Positions 6,178 to 15,900 of a DNA stretch of 32,300 nucleotides are shown in pieces. Position 1 is the first letter of the stretch. The number at the start of each line of letters is the position of its first letter. The notes below the pieces were generated by a model. It made no database searches. It was not told where the DNA came from and saw only the letters and a program-made list of their open reading frames with translations. The DNA is from an uncultured Planctomycetaceae bacterium. Lineage in GTDB: Bacteria > Planctomycetota > Planctomycetia > Pirellulales > UBA1268. The stretch lies in NCBI GenBank assembly GCA_903917235.1, contig CAIWZS010000519.1, positions 1 to 32,300 on the forward strand, in the 5' to 3' direction. The position numbers and the translations under genes were made by a program.

Positions 6178-8766
6178 ATGCGTTCGCGCGTCATCCCTCT
6201 CGCCGTGCTCGTGATCCTCACCGGTCTGCCCCGCGTCCTGCTCGCTGCGGAGGTGCCGGAGCGGGTGCCGGGAGCGCAGCGCGATGGGTCGGTCGTGCTG
6301 CCCAACCAGTGGTCGCTGCGGCCGGTGGGACGCCAGGTCGAGGTGGGCGACTTTCCCGCGGCGATCGCCATGCACCCCGACGGCCTCCATGCCGTCGTCC
6401 TGCACTGCGGCTACGGACCGCACGAGCTCGTCGTCCTCGACGTCGCGCGGCAGCGCATCGTGTCCCGAACGCGGCTCGACGAATCGTTCCAGGGAGTCGC
6501 CTTCGCGCCGGATGGCGGTGTGCTCTGGGTGTCGGGCGGCGCCGCCGAGACGCTCCTCCGGTTTCGGTTCGTGGATGGTGCGCTCGTGCCGGACGGGGCG
6601 GTCGCGCTGCGCGACGAAAAACTGCGGGGCATCCCCTGTGGCATCGGCATGAACGGGGCCGGCGATGCGCTCTACGTCGCCAACGTGTGGGGTCACTCGA
6701 TCTCCCGCGTGCGGCTGGATCCCGCCGGCGGCGAGCCGCGGATCGACGAGCTCCTGCTCACCGCGGCGGCTCCGGCCGCCGGCCCCGCGATCCCCGCGTC
6801 GGCCGATTCATCGATCACGAAGCGGGCGGAGGCGCTGCTCGAGCGGGCCGTCACCGACGCGCCGTATCCGTGGACCTGCGTGGTGGATGACCGGCGTCAC
6901 CGGCTCTACGTGTCGCTCTGGGGCCAGGCGGCCGTCGCGGTGATCGACACCGCGGCGTGGAACGTCGTCGCTCGCATCGCGGTCGAGGAACACCCCAACG
7001 AGATGCTGCTGACGCCCGACGGCGGCAGGCTGTTCGTGGCGAACGCCAACCGCAACAGCGTGGTGGTGATCGACCTCGACGCCGGCCGGGTGTCCGAGAC
7101 GCTCGTCGCGACGCTCTCCGCCGACGCCCAGCCGGGCAACACGCCGAACTCGCTGGCGCTCGCCGCCGACGGGACGACGCTCTTCGTCTCCAATGCCAAC
7201 ATCAACGCCGTGAGCGTCTGGGACGTCGAGACGCCGGGACGGTCCCGGAGCATCGGCTTCATCCCCGTGGGCTGGTATCCCACCGCGGTGCGTCTCGCGC
7301 ATGGTGGACGCCGGCTGCTCGTCGCGAACGGCAAGGGGGTGATCTCCGACTCCAACCGCAACGGGCCGAGGCCCGGCTACGACGCCAACGCACCGACGCC
7401 CGACTACATCGCCGGCCTCTTCGACGGCACGGTCTCCTTCATCGACCTGCCCGAGGAGGATGGCTTCGAGCCGCAGATGCGGGCCTGGACGGCCCGTGCG
7501 TACGCCTGCCGGCCGCCGCAGGTGGCCGAGGTGTTTTCCGCCGAGGAGATCGCGGGCAGCCCGATCCCGTCGGGCTCCGACAGGAAGAGCCCGATCACCC
7601 ACGTGATCTACGTCGTCAAGGAGAACCGCACCTACGACCAGGTGTTCGGGGACATGCCGGAGGGCCGGGGCGATCCGACGCTCTGCCTCTTTCCCGAGGC
7701 GGTCACGCCCAACCACCATGCCCTCGCGAGGCAGTTCGTCCTGCTCGACAACTTCTACGTCGAGAGCGAGGTGAGCGCCGACGGTCACGAGTGGTCGATG
7801 GGCGCCTACGCCACGGACTTCGTCGAGCGGCACTGGCCGCTCTCGTATGGCCACAACGCGCGCCAGAAGTTTCCGTATCCGAGCGAGGGTACGTTCGAGA
7901 TCGCCCGTCCGGCCGGGGGCTACCTCTGGGACCGCGCGATCGCGGCCGGCGTGAGCTTTCGCAGTTATGGCGAGTGGGTGTCCAACGGCCGCGCGCCGGA
8001 CGCCCCGGGCACCGCGCGGGTGCCCGCGCTCGAGGGGCGATTCGATCCGCTCTTCCGCGGCTTCGACATGGAGTACTCCGACCTCCTCCGGGCCGATCGG
8101 TTCATCGCGGAGCTCGCCCGTTACGAGCGCGAGGGGGAGATGCCGCGCCTGCAGGTGGTCCGCCTGCCCAACGACCACACGAGCGGCACCAAGCCGGGCG
8201 CGCTCACGCCGACGGCGTTCATGGCCGAGAACGACCTCGCCTTGGGCCGCGTCGTGGAAGCGGTGAGCACGTCGCGGTTCTGGCCCACCACCGCGATCTT
8301 CGTCGTCGAGGACGATGCCCAGAACGGCGCGGATCACATCGACGCCCACCGGACCGTCGCGCTCGTGGTCAGCCCGTGGGCGCGGCGCGGCGCCGTGGAT
8401 TCGAGCCTGTATTCGACGAGCTCGATGCTGCGCACGATCGAGCTGATCCTCGGGCTCGAGCCGATGTCCCAGTTCGACGCGGCGGCGCTGCCGATGATCC
8501 GGTCGTTCACCGGCACGCCCGATCCCGCGCCGTACCGCTGTCGGCCCGCGGCGGTGCCGCTCGATGCCCGCAATGCGGCGACGAGCTGGGGAGCCGCCGC
8601 TTCCCTGGCGATGGATTTCTCGAGGGAGGATGCCGCCGACGACCTGCTCCTCAACGACATTGTCTGGCGGAGCGTGCGCGGGGCCGATTCCCCGATGCCG
8701 CCCCCGCGGCGGGCGGCATTCGTGTTCGCCGAGGACGAGGACGACGAGGACGACGAGGACGACTGA
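6178..8766 (+). CDS. Secreted bifunctional YncE-like beta-propeller / phosphoesterase (alkaline phosphatase superfamily) protein
   Basis: Signal peptide at ATG 6178; YVTN-type repeats (LLTPDGGRLFVANANRNSVVVIDLD, LAADGTTLFVSNANINAVSVWDVE); phosphoesterase motifs HVIYVVKENRTYDQVFGDMPEGRGDP and AIFVVEDDAQNGADHIDAHRT. Confidence 0.9.
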   Translation: MRSRVIPLAVLVILTGLPRVLLAAEVPERVPGAQRDGSVVLPNQWSLRPVGRQVEVGDFPAAIAMHPDGLHAVVLHCGYGPHELVVLDVARQRIVSRTRLDESFQGVAFAPDGGVLWVSGGAAETLLRFRFVDGALVPDGAVALRDEKLRGIPCGIGMNGAGDALYVANVWGHSISRVRLDPAGGEPRIDELLLTAAAPAAGPAIPASADSSITKRAEALLERAVTDAPYPWTCVVDDRRHRLYVSLWGQAAVAVIDTAAWNVVARIAVEEHPNEMLLTPDGGRLFVANANRNSVVVIDLDAGRVSETLVATLSADAQPGNTPNSLALAADGTTLFVSNANINAVSVWDVETPGRSRSIGFIPVGWYPTAVRLAHGGRRLLVANGKGVISDSNRNGPRPGYDANAPTPDYIAGLFDGTVSFIDLPEEDGFEPQMRAWTARAYACRPPQVAEVFSAEEIAGSPIPSGSDRKSPITHVIYVVKENRTYDQVFGDMPEGRGDPTLCLFPEAVTPNHHALARQFVLLDNFYVESEVSADGHEWSMGAYATDFVERHWPLSYGHNARQKFPYPSEGTFEIARPAGGYLWDRAIAAGVSFRSYGEWVSNGRAPDAPGTARVPALEGRFDPLFRGFDMEYSDLLRADRFIAELARYEREGEMPRLQVVRLPNDHTSGTKPGALTPTAFMAENDLALGRVVEAVSTSRFWPTTAIFVVEDDAQNGADHIDAHRTVALVVSPWARRGAVDSSLYSTSSMLRTIELILGLEPMSQFDAAALPMIRSFTGTPDPAPYRCRPAAVPLDARNAATSWGAAASLAMDFSREDAADDLLLNDIVWRSVRGADSPMPPPRRAAFVFAEDEDDEDDEDD
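8741..8763 (+). repeat. Short GAC/GAG-rich low-complexity tract encoding acidic C-terminal tail EDEDDEDDEDD
   Basis: Direct reading: gaggacgaggacgacgaggacgacgaggacgac at the 3' end of the preceding CDS. Confidence 0.9.
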
Positions 8767-8798
8767 ACCGCGGCGGACGAGGCTCGAGCACCCTGTCG

Positions 8799-8821
8799 CG
8801 CGAACGGCGGCACGGTTCGCG
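8799..8821. terminator. Candidate bidirectional terminator hairpin between convergent genes
   Basis: CGCGAAC-ggcggcacg-GTTCGCG, perfect 7-bp stem, in the 91-bp gap between convergent genes ending at 8766 and 8858. No T-tract. Confidence 0.4.
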
Positions 8822-8857
8822 GGGGCGGAGGTGCCGGGCAGCCCGTGGTCGCAGCAC

Positions 8858-11800
8858 TTACTCGCCGATGCGGTAGAGATGCGTCTTCGTGCGCAGCACG
8901 AGATCGTCCCCCACGACGCACGGTGACGCCATGCATCCGTCGTCGAGTCGGTTCTCCGCGAGGATGCGGTACCCCGTCGGATCGGCGGCGACGACCACCG
9001 TGGTGCCGTCCTCGTCGCACGCGTAGAGGCGGCCGTGCGACTCGAGGAGTGCCGCCGAGTGACGGCCCTCGCGGCGTTCCTGCCAGACCGATTCGCCACT
9101 GCGCAGGTCGAGACAGGTGAAGATGCCCCTGTCGCTCACCATGTAGAGATGGTCGCCGACCGCGCACGGCGAGGGCCGCGTCGGCGTGGACTTGCCGAAC
9201 TTCCACGCGACGTGCGTCCGCGTGACGTCCCCCTCGCCGTCGGGTCGCACGGCCACCACGCGGTCCCCGCCCTCCACCACGATCACGATGACGCCGCCGG
9301 CGAAGAGCGGTCGCGCGGCGGCGTTGAAGCCGCCATGGTGCACCTTCCAGAGTTCGCGTCCGGTCAGGGGGTCGTACGCCACCGTGCCGACCGCGGCGGG
9401 GCTCACGAGCTGCCTCCGGCCCGCGTGCTCGATGACCGTCGGCGTGCAGTAGGCCTTCTTGAGGTCGCCGTTGTCGGACCCGTAGTCGATCGTGCGGTCG
9501 GTCTTCCACGCGGTCCTGCCCGTGGCCTGCTCGAGGGCCACCACGTACTGCACGTCGAAGCCGTCGAAGTTCACGACGAGCAGGTCGTCCACCGCGATCG
9601 GGGAGGAGCCGGGACCGCGGTGGTGGTCGCAGGGCAGATCGTCCCGCTTCCAGACGACGGCGCCGGTCGCCGCGTCGAGGCAGGCCGTGCCGGCGCTGCC
9701 GAAGTGCATGAACACGCGACCGTTCGTGACGACCGGTGTGGGGCTCGCGTAGCTGTTGTACGGATGGCAGAACATCGGCTCCGCGGGCTCGAAGAGCGTG
9801 ATGTCGTGCAGGATGCCGCCGGTCGCCGCATCGACGCACACCGCCGAGAGTCGCCTGCCGTCCTCGGTCGCGTTGGCGAGCCAGATGCGGCCGTCCGCCT
9901 CGACGGGCGAGGCCCACGCCTTGCCCGGGACCGGCGTCTTCCACCTCACGTTGTGGGTCTCGCTCCACTCGAGCGGCAGGGCAGCCGCCGTCGCGCCGGA
10001 GCCGTCGAACCCCCGAAACTGGTTCCACGACGGCCCACGTGCGGCCGCGTCCTGACCGGCTGCACGGTCCTCGGCGCTTTCCGCGTCCGCAGCGGTCGGC
10101 GGCCCGGCCGTGGCGTTCGCCCCGGCCACCTGGGCGGTCGAGATGCCCCACAGCCGCACGGTGCCGTCCCACGATCCTGTCGCCAGCCTCCTGCCGTCGG
10201 ACGAGAACGCGAGTCCCCATACCTGGTCGCTGTGGCCCCGCTTTAGGACGCGACCGCCCGCTGCCGCGTCGTCGCCGGGCTGTTCGGCGGTCGCGGCAGC
10301 CTCGCCGCGCAGCGTCAGCACGGCCTGGCCGTGCGTCGTCTCCCAGATCACCGTCGTGCCGTCCGCCGTCACCGCGGCCACGCGCGTGCCGTCCGGGCTG
10401 AACGAGGCCTTCCACACCTGCCGGGTCGGGCCGGTGAGCACGCCGGTGCAGCGGCCATCGGCCACCGTCCAGACGCGCACCGTCGCGTCGCTCGAGGCGG
10501 TGACGACGTGTCGACCGTCCGCGGAGAACGTCACCCAGTTGACCGGTCCCCCGTGACCGAGCAATCGCAGGCGTTCCACGCCCGTGCGCGCGTCCCACAG
10601 GCGCGCCGAGCGGTCCTCGCTGGCGGTGGCGATGAGCGAATCATCGGGCGACAACGCCGCGCAGAAGACGCGTCGGCCGTGGCGGAGCGGCGGGATCAGG
10701 GGAACTCCACGCGTGCGATCGGTCAGCAGCGCCGTGCCATCCTCGGAAGCGGTGAGCATCGCGCGGTCGTCCGCGGTGAACGCCACCGAGTAGGTCCGCC
10801 GCGCATGGGGCTTCCACGACGCCTCCAGATGGCCGTCGCGGGCCGACCAGATGGCGACGGCGCCCGCGTCGCACCCGCCGGCCACGAACCTCCCGTCGTG
10901 GGAGAAGGCGACGGAGTTGACACGCCCGACCCCACCGCTGAGCCTGCCTCGCGGCGCGAGCGTGCGGGTGTCCCAGAGCGAGACGGTGCCGTCGGCGAGT
11001 CCCGCGGCCAGGACGCCGTCACCAGGGCCGAAAGCCGTCGCGAGCACGCGACTCCCTACCGTGCGCACCGGCCGATCCCGGCCGTCGGTGCACCAGACTC
11101 GTGCGGTGCCGTCCTCCGAGGCGGAGACGACCCGGCCGTCGCGGGTGCCGGCGACCGACCAGAGTCCGCCGGTGTGTCCCCGAAACGGTGTCGGCGACAC
11201 GGCGTCCGCCCGCCAGGCCCGCAGCACGCCGTCACCCGTCGCCGTCACCACGTCGAGGCCATCGCCGACGAATGCCACGGCGTTGACGCGGGACGGATGC
11301 CGGAGTCGGCGCACTTCCTCGCGCGTGCCCACGTCCCAGAGGCGGAGCGTGCCGTCCTCCCCTGCCGTCGCGAGCGTGTCTCCCCCCGCCGAGAACGCGG
11401 CGTCGAACACCCGCCCTGCATGGCCCTCGAGGCGGGCGGCCTCCGCGCCACCCGACGCGTGCCAGACACGGGCAGTCCCATCCGTGCCCGCCGTCGCCAT
11501 GAGGAGGCCGTCCGGAGAAAACGCGACCGCATAGACGGTGCCCTCGTGGCCGCGGATCTCGAGGCGTGCCTGCCACGACGTCGTGTCCCACAGGCGGGTC
11601 ACGCCGTCGCGGCCCGCCGTCGCCAGACCTGTTCCGTCCGGTGCGAAGGCCACGCCATACACCGGGCCGTCGTGCGCCGTCAGTGTCGTCACGACGTCGC
11701 CGCCGACCACGTGGCGCACGACGACGCGACCATCCGCACCGGCCGACGCGAGCAGCCGGGCGTCGGATGAGAAGGCGATCCGCCAGACACGCCCATCATG

Positions 11801-13612
11801 GGTCGCCCAGCGGGCGTGGAGCGCGGAGCGCGCGGCCGCGCCGATGGGGTCGTCGTGCGCGGCGACCAGGCCATGCCGCCCGGATCGCGGTGGCCGGGAG
11901 GCCGCCGCGCCGTTCCGGTCGAGCTCGTGCAGCCACACGGCTCCGGCCCGGTCGGCGCAGCCGAGTGTGCGACCGTCCGGGGCGAGCGCGACCGCCGTGA
12001 CCTCGCCGCCGGCGTTCGTGAAGACATGGCTCGACTCGTCGAGCGATGCCGCGAGGCATGCCAGCTCGAGCGGCTCGTCAGGCGGGGCGATCCGCATCGA
12101 CGATCGCGCGGTGTCGAGCAGTCTGGTGGCCTCGATCACGTTGTCCCGATCCCGAGCCTCCGCGGCGAGCAGCACGGTCGAGACGTAGAGCCGTTCCACG
12201 GCGTCCGCTGCGTGGCGTTCGGCCTCGGCCCGCGCGACCTCGGCGATCCGCCTGGCCGCCTCGGCCTCGCCGCGTGCCACCTCGGCGTCGCGGCGCTGCC
12301 AGCGCTCCCGGAGGGACGACCATGAAATCGCCGCGAGCGCGACGACGAGCGCGACCGCCATGGTGCCGGCCCACATGGTCTCCGTGCGATGGCGCCGGGC
12401 GAGGCGGCGCAGGGCTTCCCATGCCGTCGGCGGCCGGGCGACGATCGCGCGACCCTCGAGCCAGCGATCGATGTCCGCCGCGAGGGCCGCGGCGGAGCTG
12501 TACCGGTCGGAGGGCGTCTTCTCGAGGCAGGTGGCCACGATGGTGGCGAGTGCCCGGGCATCGTCCCGCCCACACTCCGGAACCGCCGCCGCGGCCACGG
12601 CGGCGGTGGACGGCGCCGCTCCATCACCCGCCAGTCGCGCCGCCTCGAGGTAGGGCACGCCAGTCAGGTCGTACGGCAGCCGGCCTGCGATCAGTTCGTG
12701 CAGGACCAGGCCGAGCGCGTAGACGTCGCTGCGGGCGTCCACGCTGCCCGAGTCGGCGAGCAGCTGCTCCGGACTCATGTACTGCAGCGTCCCGACGAGA
12801 TCGCCGACCGCGGTGGCGAACGACCCCGTGCCGTCGGCACCCTCCGCTTCCGACGCCCGCGCGACGCCGAAGTCGATCACACGTGACGTACCGGCCGCGT
12901 CCACGAGAAGGTTGCCCGGCTTGATGTCGCGGTGGACCACGCCGCGTTCGTGTGCGTGCGCGAGTCCGCGGCACGCGTCCCGCAGGAGCCTCACGCGGCC
13001 GCGCACGTCGAGCCCCGTCTCGCGAGCGAAGCGCGTGATCGGTCGCGCATCCTCCACGAACTCGAGCACGAGGTACGGCATCGAGCCCGTCGCCCCGTCA
13101 TGCGTGCCGAAGGCGTAGAGCTGGGCGACGTTGGGATGGCGCAGGCGTGCCAGCAGCCGCGCCTCGCGCGCGAAGCGATCATGCGCCGCGGGCGATGCGT
13201 CGGTCATGCGGACAAGCTTGACCGCCACCCTCCTGCCCGTTCCGAGTTCGCGTCCCGCATGGACGCTCCCCATGCCGCCCTCGCCGACGTGGCGCTCGAT
13301 CACGACACCGCCGATGACGTCACCCGGCTGCACCGATGCGGTGGCCACGCCGCCGCGGGCCGCGTGCGGTCGCGAGCAAAACCCGAAGGCATCGTCGACA
13401 CCGCTGAGCGATCCCGAAGCGCGATCGCGCGGCGGTCGATCGAGGCCGATGCCGGATTCGCCCCCGCCCTCGTCCAGCACGTCCACGGCGTCTCGCTCCC
13501 GACCCGGCCACTGGCGCCACGACGCGCGTCGATCGCGCCGCTCGATGACCGCTTTCTTATACCGCTGGCCGGAGGGCTTCGCACCGCCCGCCGCGGCACC
13601 CGCCCATCCCAC
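8858..13612 (-). CDS. Membrane-spanning Ser/Thr protein kinase fused to WD40 repeats and a C-terminal PQQ-like beta-propeller
   Basis: Kinase: VGEGGMGSVHAGRELGTGRRVAVKLV, HRDIKPGNLL, DFGVA, GTLQYMSPEQLL; TM: MWAGTMAVALVVALAAISW; at least 14 WD40-like units; C-terminal WNQFRGFDGSG...VRWKTPVPGKAWASPVEADG PQQ-propeller. Start uncertain: a GTG at 13348 (VATASVQPGDVIGGVV) is a plausible alternative. Confidence 0.93.
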   Translation of the reverse strand: MGWAGAAAGGAKPSGQRYKKAVIERRDRRASWRQWPGRERDAVDVLDEGGGESGIGLDRPPRDRASGSLSGVDDAFGFCSRPHAARGGVATASVQPGDVIGGVVIERHVGEGGMGSVHAGRELGTGRRVAVKLVRMTDASPAAHDRFAREARLLARLRHPNVAQLYAFGTHDGATGSMPYLVLEFVEDARPITRFARETGLDVRGRVRLLRDACRGLAHAHERGVVHRDIKPGNLLVDAAGTSRVIDFGVARASEAEGADGTGSFATAVGDLVGTLQYMSPEQLLADSGSVDARSDVYALGLVLHELIAGRLPYDLTGVPYLEAARLAGDGAAPSTAAVAAAAVPECGRDDARALATIVATCLEKTPSDRYSSAAALAADIDRWLEGRAIVARPPTAWEALRRLARRHRTETMWAGTMAVALVVALAAISWSSLRERWQRRDAEVARGEAEAARRIAEVARAEAERHAADAVERLYVSTVLLAAEARDRDNVIEATRLLDTARSSMRIAPPDEPLELACLAASLDESSHVFTNAGGEVTAVALAPDGRTLGCADRAGAVWLHELDRNGAAASRPPRSGRHGLVAAHDDPIGAAARSALHARWATHDGRVWRIAFSSDARLLASAGADGRVVVRHVVGGDVVTTLTAHDGPVYGVAFAPDGTGLATAGRDGVTRLWDTTSWQARLEIRGHEGTVYAVAFSPDGLLMATAGTDGTARVWHASGGAEAARLEGHAGRVFDAAFSAGGDTLATAGEDGTLRLWDVGTREEVRRLRHPSRVNAVAFVGDGLDVVTATGDGVLRAWRADAVSPTPFRGHTGGLWSVAGTRDGRVVSASEDGTARVWCTDGRDRPVRTVGSRVLATAFGPGDGVLAAGLADGTVSLWDTRTLAPRGRLSGGVGRVNSVAFSHDGRFVAGGCDAGAVAIWSARDGHLEASWKPHARRTYSVAFTADDRAMLTASEDGTALLTDRTRGVPLIPPLRHGRRVFCAALSPDDSLIATASEDRSARLWDARTGVERLRLLGHGGPVNWVTFSADGRHVVTASSDATVRVWTVADGRCTGVLTGPTRQVWKASFSPDGTRVAAVTADGTTVIWETTHGQAVLTLRGEAAATAEQPGDDAAAGGRVLKRGHSDQVWGLAFSSDGRRLATGSWDGTVRLWGISTAQVAGANATAGPPTAADAESAEDRAAGQDAAARGPSWNQFRGFDGSGATAAALPLEWSETHNVRWKTPVPGKAWASPVEADGRIWLANATEDGRRLSAVCVDAATGGILHDITLFEPAEPMFCHPYNSYASPTPVVTNGRVFMHFGSAGTACLDAATGAVVWKRDDLPCDHHRGPGSSPIAVDDLLVVNFDGFDVQYVVALEQATGRTAWKTDRTIDYGSDNGDLKKAYCTPTVIEHAGRRQLVSPAAVGTVAYDPLTGRELWKVHHGGFNAAARPLFAGGVIVIVVEGGDRVVAVRPDGEGDVTRTHVAWKFGKSTPTRPSPCAVGDHLYMVSDRGIFTCLDLRSGESVWQERREGRHSAALLESHGRLYACDEDGTTVVVAADPTGYRILAENRLDDGCMASPCVVGDDLVLRTKTHLYRIGE

Positions 13613-13680
13613 GCCTATACTCCGGCGGCCGGGCGGCGGCCCGCGACCCGCCGCGTTCGAACGGCCTGCGGCGACACACC

Positions 13681-14334
13681 ATGCCTCCAGACGCCAGGGA
13701 CGACACGCCGGATCGCGACGATCCTGCCTCGCCGGCGGGCGGGATGGCGCTCGCCGAGTGTCTCGCCCGGCTGGCCGCCGGTGATCTCGAGGCGCGGAGC
13801 AGGATTCTCGAACTCACCTCCGCCCGCCTGCGGATCCTCGCCCACCGCATGCTCGCCCGGTTTCCGAACGTGAGGCGCTGGGAGGATACGGACGACGTGT
13901 TCCAGAACGCGGCGCTGCGACTCCATCGGGCGCTCGCGCGGCCGGGCGGACCGCCGCGCTGCGTGATGGCGCTGGCAGCGACCGAGTTGCGCCGCGAACT
14001 GCTCGACCTCGCCCGCCGGCACGCGGGGCCGTGGTCGCAGGCGGCGCACCATGCGACGAACGTCATCCGCGCCGCGGAGGGGAGTGCCGTGGGGCGACAC
14101 GACGAGCAGGCCGTCGTGCCGGACGAGGGGCTCGAGCGCTGGTCGCTGTTTCACGAGGCGATCGACGGGCTGCCTCCGGCCCTGCGCGAGGTGTTCGACC
14201 TCGTCTGGTATGTCGGCGCCGATCAGAAGACGATCGCAGGCCTGCTGGGCTGCTCCGAACGCACCGTGAAGTCGCGCTGGCGTGATGCCCGCGTGGCCGT
14301 GCGCGCCGCGCTCGAGGCGGCCCCCCCTGCGTGA
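13681..14334 (+). CDS. ECF-type RNA polymerase sigma factor
   Basis: Sigma2-like RILELTSARLRILAHRMLARFPNVRRWEDTDDVFQNAALRLHRAL; sigma4-like LPPALREVFDLVWYVGADQKTIAGLLGCSERTVKSRWRDARVAVRAAL. Confidence 0.93.
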   Translation: MPPDARDDTPDRDDPASPAGGMALAECLARLAAGDLEARSRILELTSARLRILAHRMLARFPNVRRWEDTDDVFQNAALRLHRALARPGGPPRCVMALAATELRRELLDLARRHAGPWSQAAHHATNVIRAAEGSAVGRHDEQAVVPDEGLERWSLFHEAIDGLPPALREVFDLVWYVGADQKTIAGLLGCSERTVKSRWRDARVAVRAALEAAPPA

Positions 14335-14396
14335 CGTGATCGATGCCGGTCCGAGATGAGGCCCGCGGAGGGCCGGGCCCACAGGAAGACATCCCC

Positions 14397-15878
14397 ATGC
14401 AGTATCCACGGATCGCCCGCTTCCGCACCGCCGCCGACCTCCGCGCGCACTGCCAGAGCCTCGGGGCACCCATCCCCTTCGACGACGAGGTGCTCGCGGC
14501 GGGGGAGGGATCACCGCTGGGCCGGACGCTCGACGTGGCCGGCACGACGGTGGGCAACCGCTGGTGCATCCATCCGATGGAGGGCTGGGATGGCACGGCC
14601 GACGGCCGACCCACCGAGCCGCTCCTCCGGCGGTGGCGTCACTTCGGCACGAGCGGGGCGAAATGGATCTGGGGGGGCGAGGCGGTCGCGGTCGTGCCCG
14701 AGGGGCGGGCCAACCCGCATCAGCTCTGCGCGCCGGCGTGCGGCCGCGAAGGATTCGCAGCGCTCCTCGCTGCGGTCACCACCGCGCACCGCGAGCGCTT
14801 CGGCACGGTCGACGACCTGCTCGTGGCGCTCCAGCTCACCCACTCCGGCCGCTTCTCGCAGCCGGTGGGCGGACCCCGACGACCCCGGATCGCCTACCAC
14901 CATCCGATCCTCGACGGCCGGCACGGAGTCGATGCCGAAGATGCCGCGTGCGTGGTGTCCGACGACGAGGTCGAGCGGCTCATCGAGGCCTATGTCGCCG
15001 CCGCCCGCGACGCGTCGGCTGCCGGGTTTCGCATGGTGGATCTCAAGGCGTGCCACGGGTATCTCGTGCACGAGTTCCTGTCGGCACGGCGGCGTGCGGG
15101 CCGCTTCGGCGGAGACTTCGAGGGACGCACGCGGCTCCTGCGCACGCTCGTCGCGCGGGTGCGGGCGGAGTGCCCCGGGATGCTCCTCGGCGTGCGGCTG
15201 TCGCTCTTCGACACGGTGCCCTGGCACAAGGTCGAGGGTCGTGGCGTCCCCTGGCCCTTTCGTGACGCCCTGCCCTACGACTGCGGGTTTGGAGTCGATG
15301 CGGCCGATCCGCTGGCGATCGATCTCACCGAGCCCGTTCGGCTGCTGACGATCCTTCGTGACGAGGGTGTCTCGGCGGTGAACCTCACCGCCGGCAGCCC
15401 CTACACGGTGCCGCACCTGCAGCGGCCGGCTGCGTTCCCACCGTCCGACGGCTATCCCCCGCCGGAGGATCCCCTCGTCGCCGTGTGGCGGCAGATCGAC
15501 GCCGCACGCGCCGCCCGGGAGGCGGTGTCGGGGCTCGTGACGGTCGGATCGTGCTACACCTACCTGCAGGAATACGCAGCCCACGCGGCCCAGGCGATCG
15601 TGCGGGCCGGGTGGGTCGACGCGGTCGGCCTCGGGCGGATGGTCCTCTCCTGCCCCGAGTATCCGGCCGAGACGCTCGCCGGAAGGCGCCCCGCCCGCGG
15701 GCGGCTCTGCCGCACGTTCAGCGACTGCACGACCGCTCCGCGGCACGGCCTGCGGAGCGGTTGCTACCCGCTCGACGACTACTACAAGCAGCTCGAGCCC
15801 GACGCGTCCCGCGTGAAGGCCATCAAGGCGGCGGCCGGCACGGCCGCGGTCGACGGGGGCCCGTCGGTGACCGCGTGA
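14397..15878 (+). CDS. NADH:flavin oxidoreductase, Old Yellow Enzyme family (FMN TIM barrel)
   Basis: VGNRWCIHPMEGWDGTADGRPTEPLLRRW, LQLTHSGRFSQP, FRMVDLKACHGYLVHEFLS, YPAETLAGRRPARGRLCRTFSDC. Confidence 0.88.
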   Translation: MQYPRIARFRTAADLRAHCQSLGAPIPFDDEVLAAGEGSPLGRTLDVAGTTVGNRWCIHPMEGWDGTADGRPTEPLLRRWRHFGTSGAKWIWGGEAVAVVPEGRANPHQLCAPACGREGFAALLAAVTTAHRERFGTVDDLLVALQLTHSGRFSQPVGGPRRPRIAYHHPILDGRHGVDAEDAACVVSDDEVERLIEAYVAAARDASAAGFRMVDLKACHGYLVHEFLSARRRAGRFGGDFEGRTRLLRTLVARVRAECPGMLLGVRLSLFDTVPWHKVEGRGVPWPFRDALPYDCGFGVDAADPLAIDLTEPVRLLTILRDEGVSAVNLTAGSPYTVPHLQRPAAFPPSDGYPPPEDPLVAVWRQIDAARAAREAVSGLVTVGSCYTYLQEYAAHAAQAIVRAGWVDAVGLGRMVLSCPEYPAETLAGRRPARGRLCRTFSDCTTAPRHGLRSGCYPLDDYYKQLEPDASRVKAIKAAAGTAAVDGGPSVTA

Positions 15879-15900
15879 GCGATCCGCGCCGGCTCGAGGC

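Noticed and set aside
6957-8876. 639-aa plus-strand ORF
   Set aside because: Alternative frame of the phosphoesterase gene; repetitive R/A/G-rich translation.
6808-9099. 763-aa minus-strand ORF
   Set aside because: Shadow frame of the phosphoesterase gene; no recognisable domain, biased composition.
8334-10598. 754-aa minus-strand ORF in another frame
   Set aside because: Overlaps the well-supported kinase/PQQ gene in an alternative frame; composition typical of spurious GC-rich ORFs.
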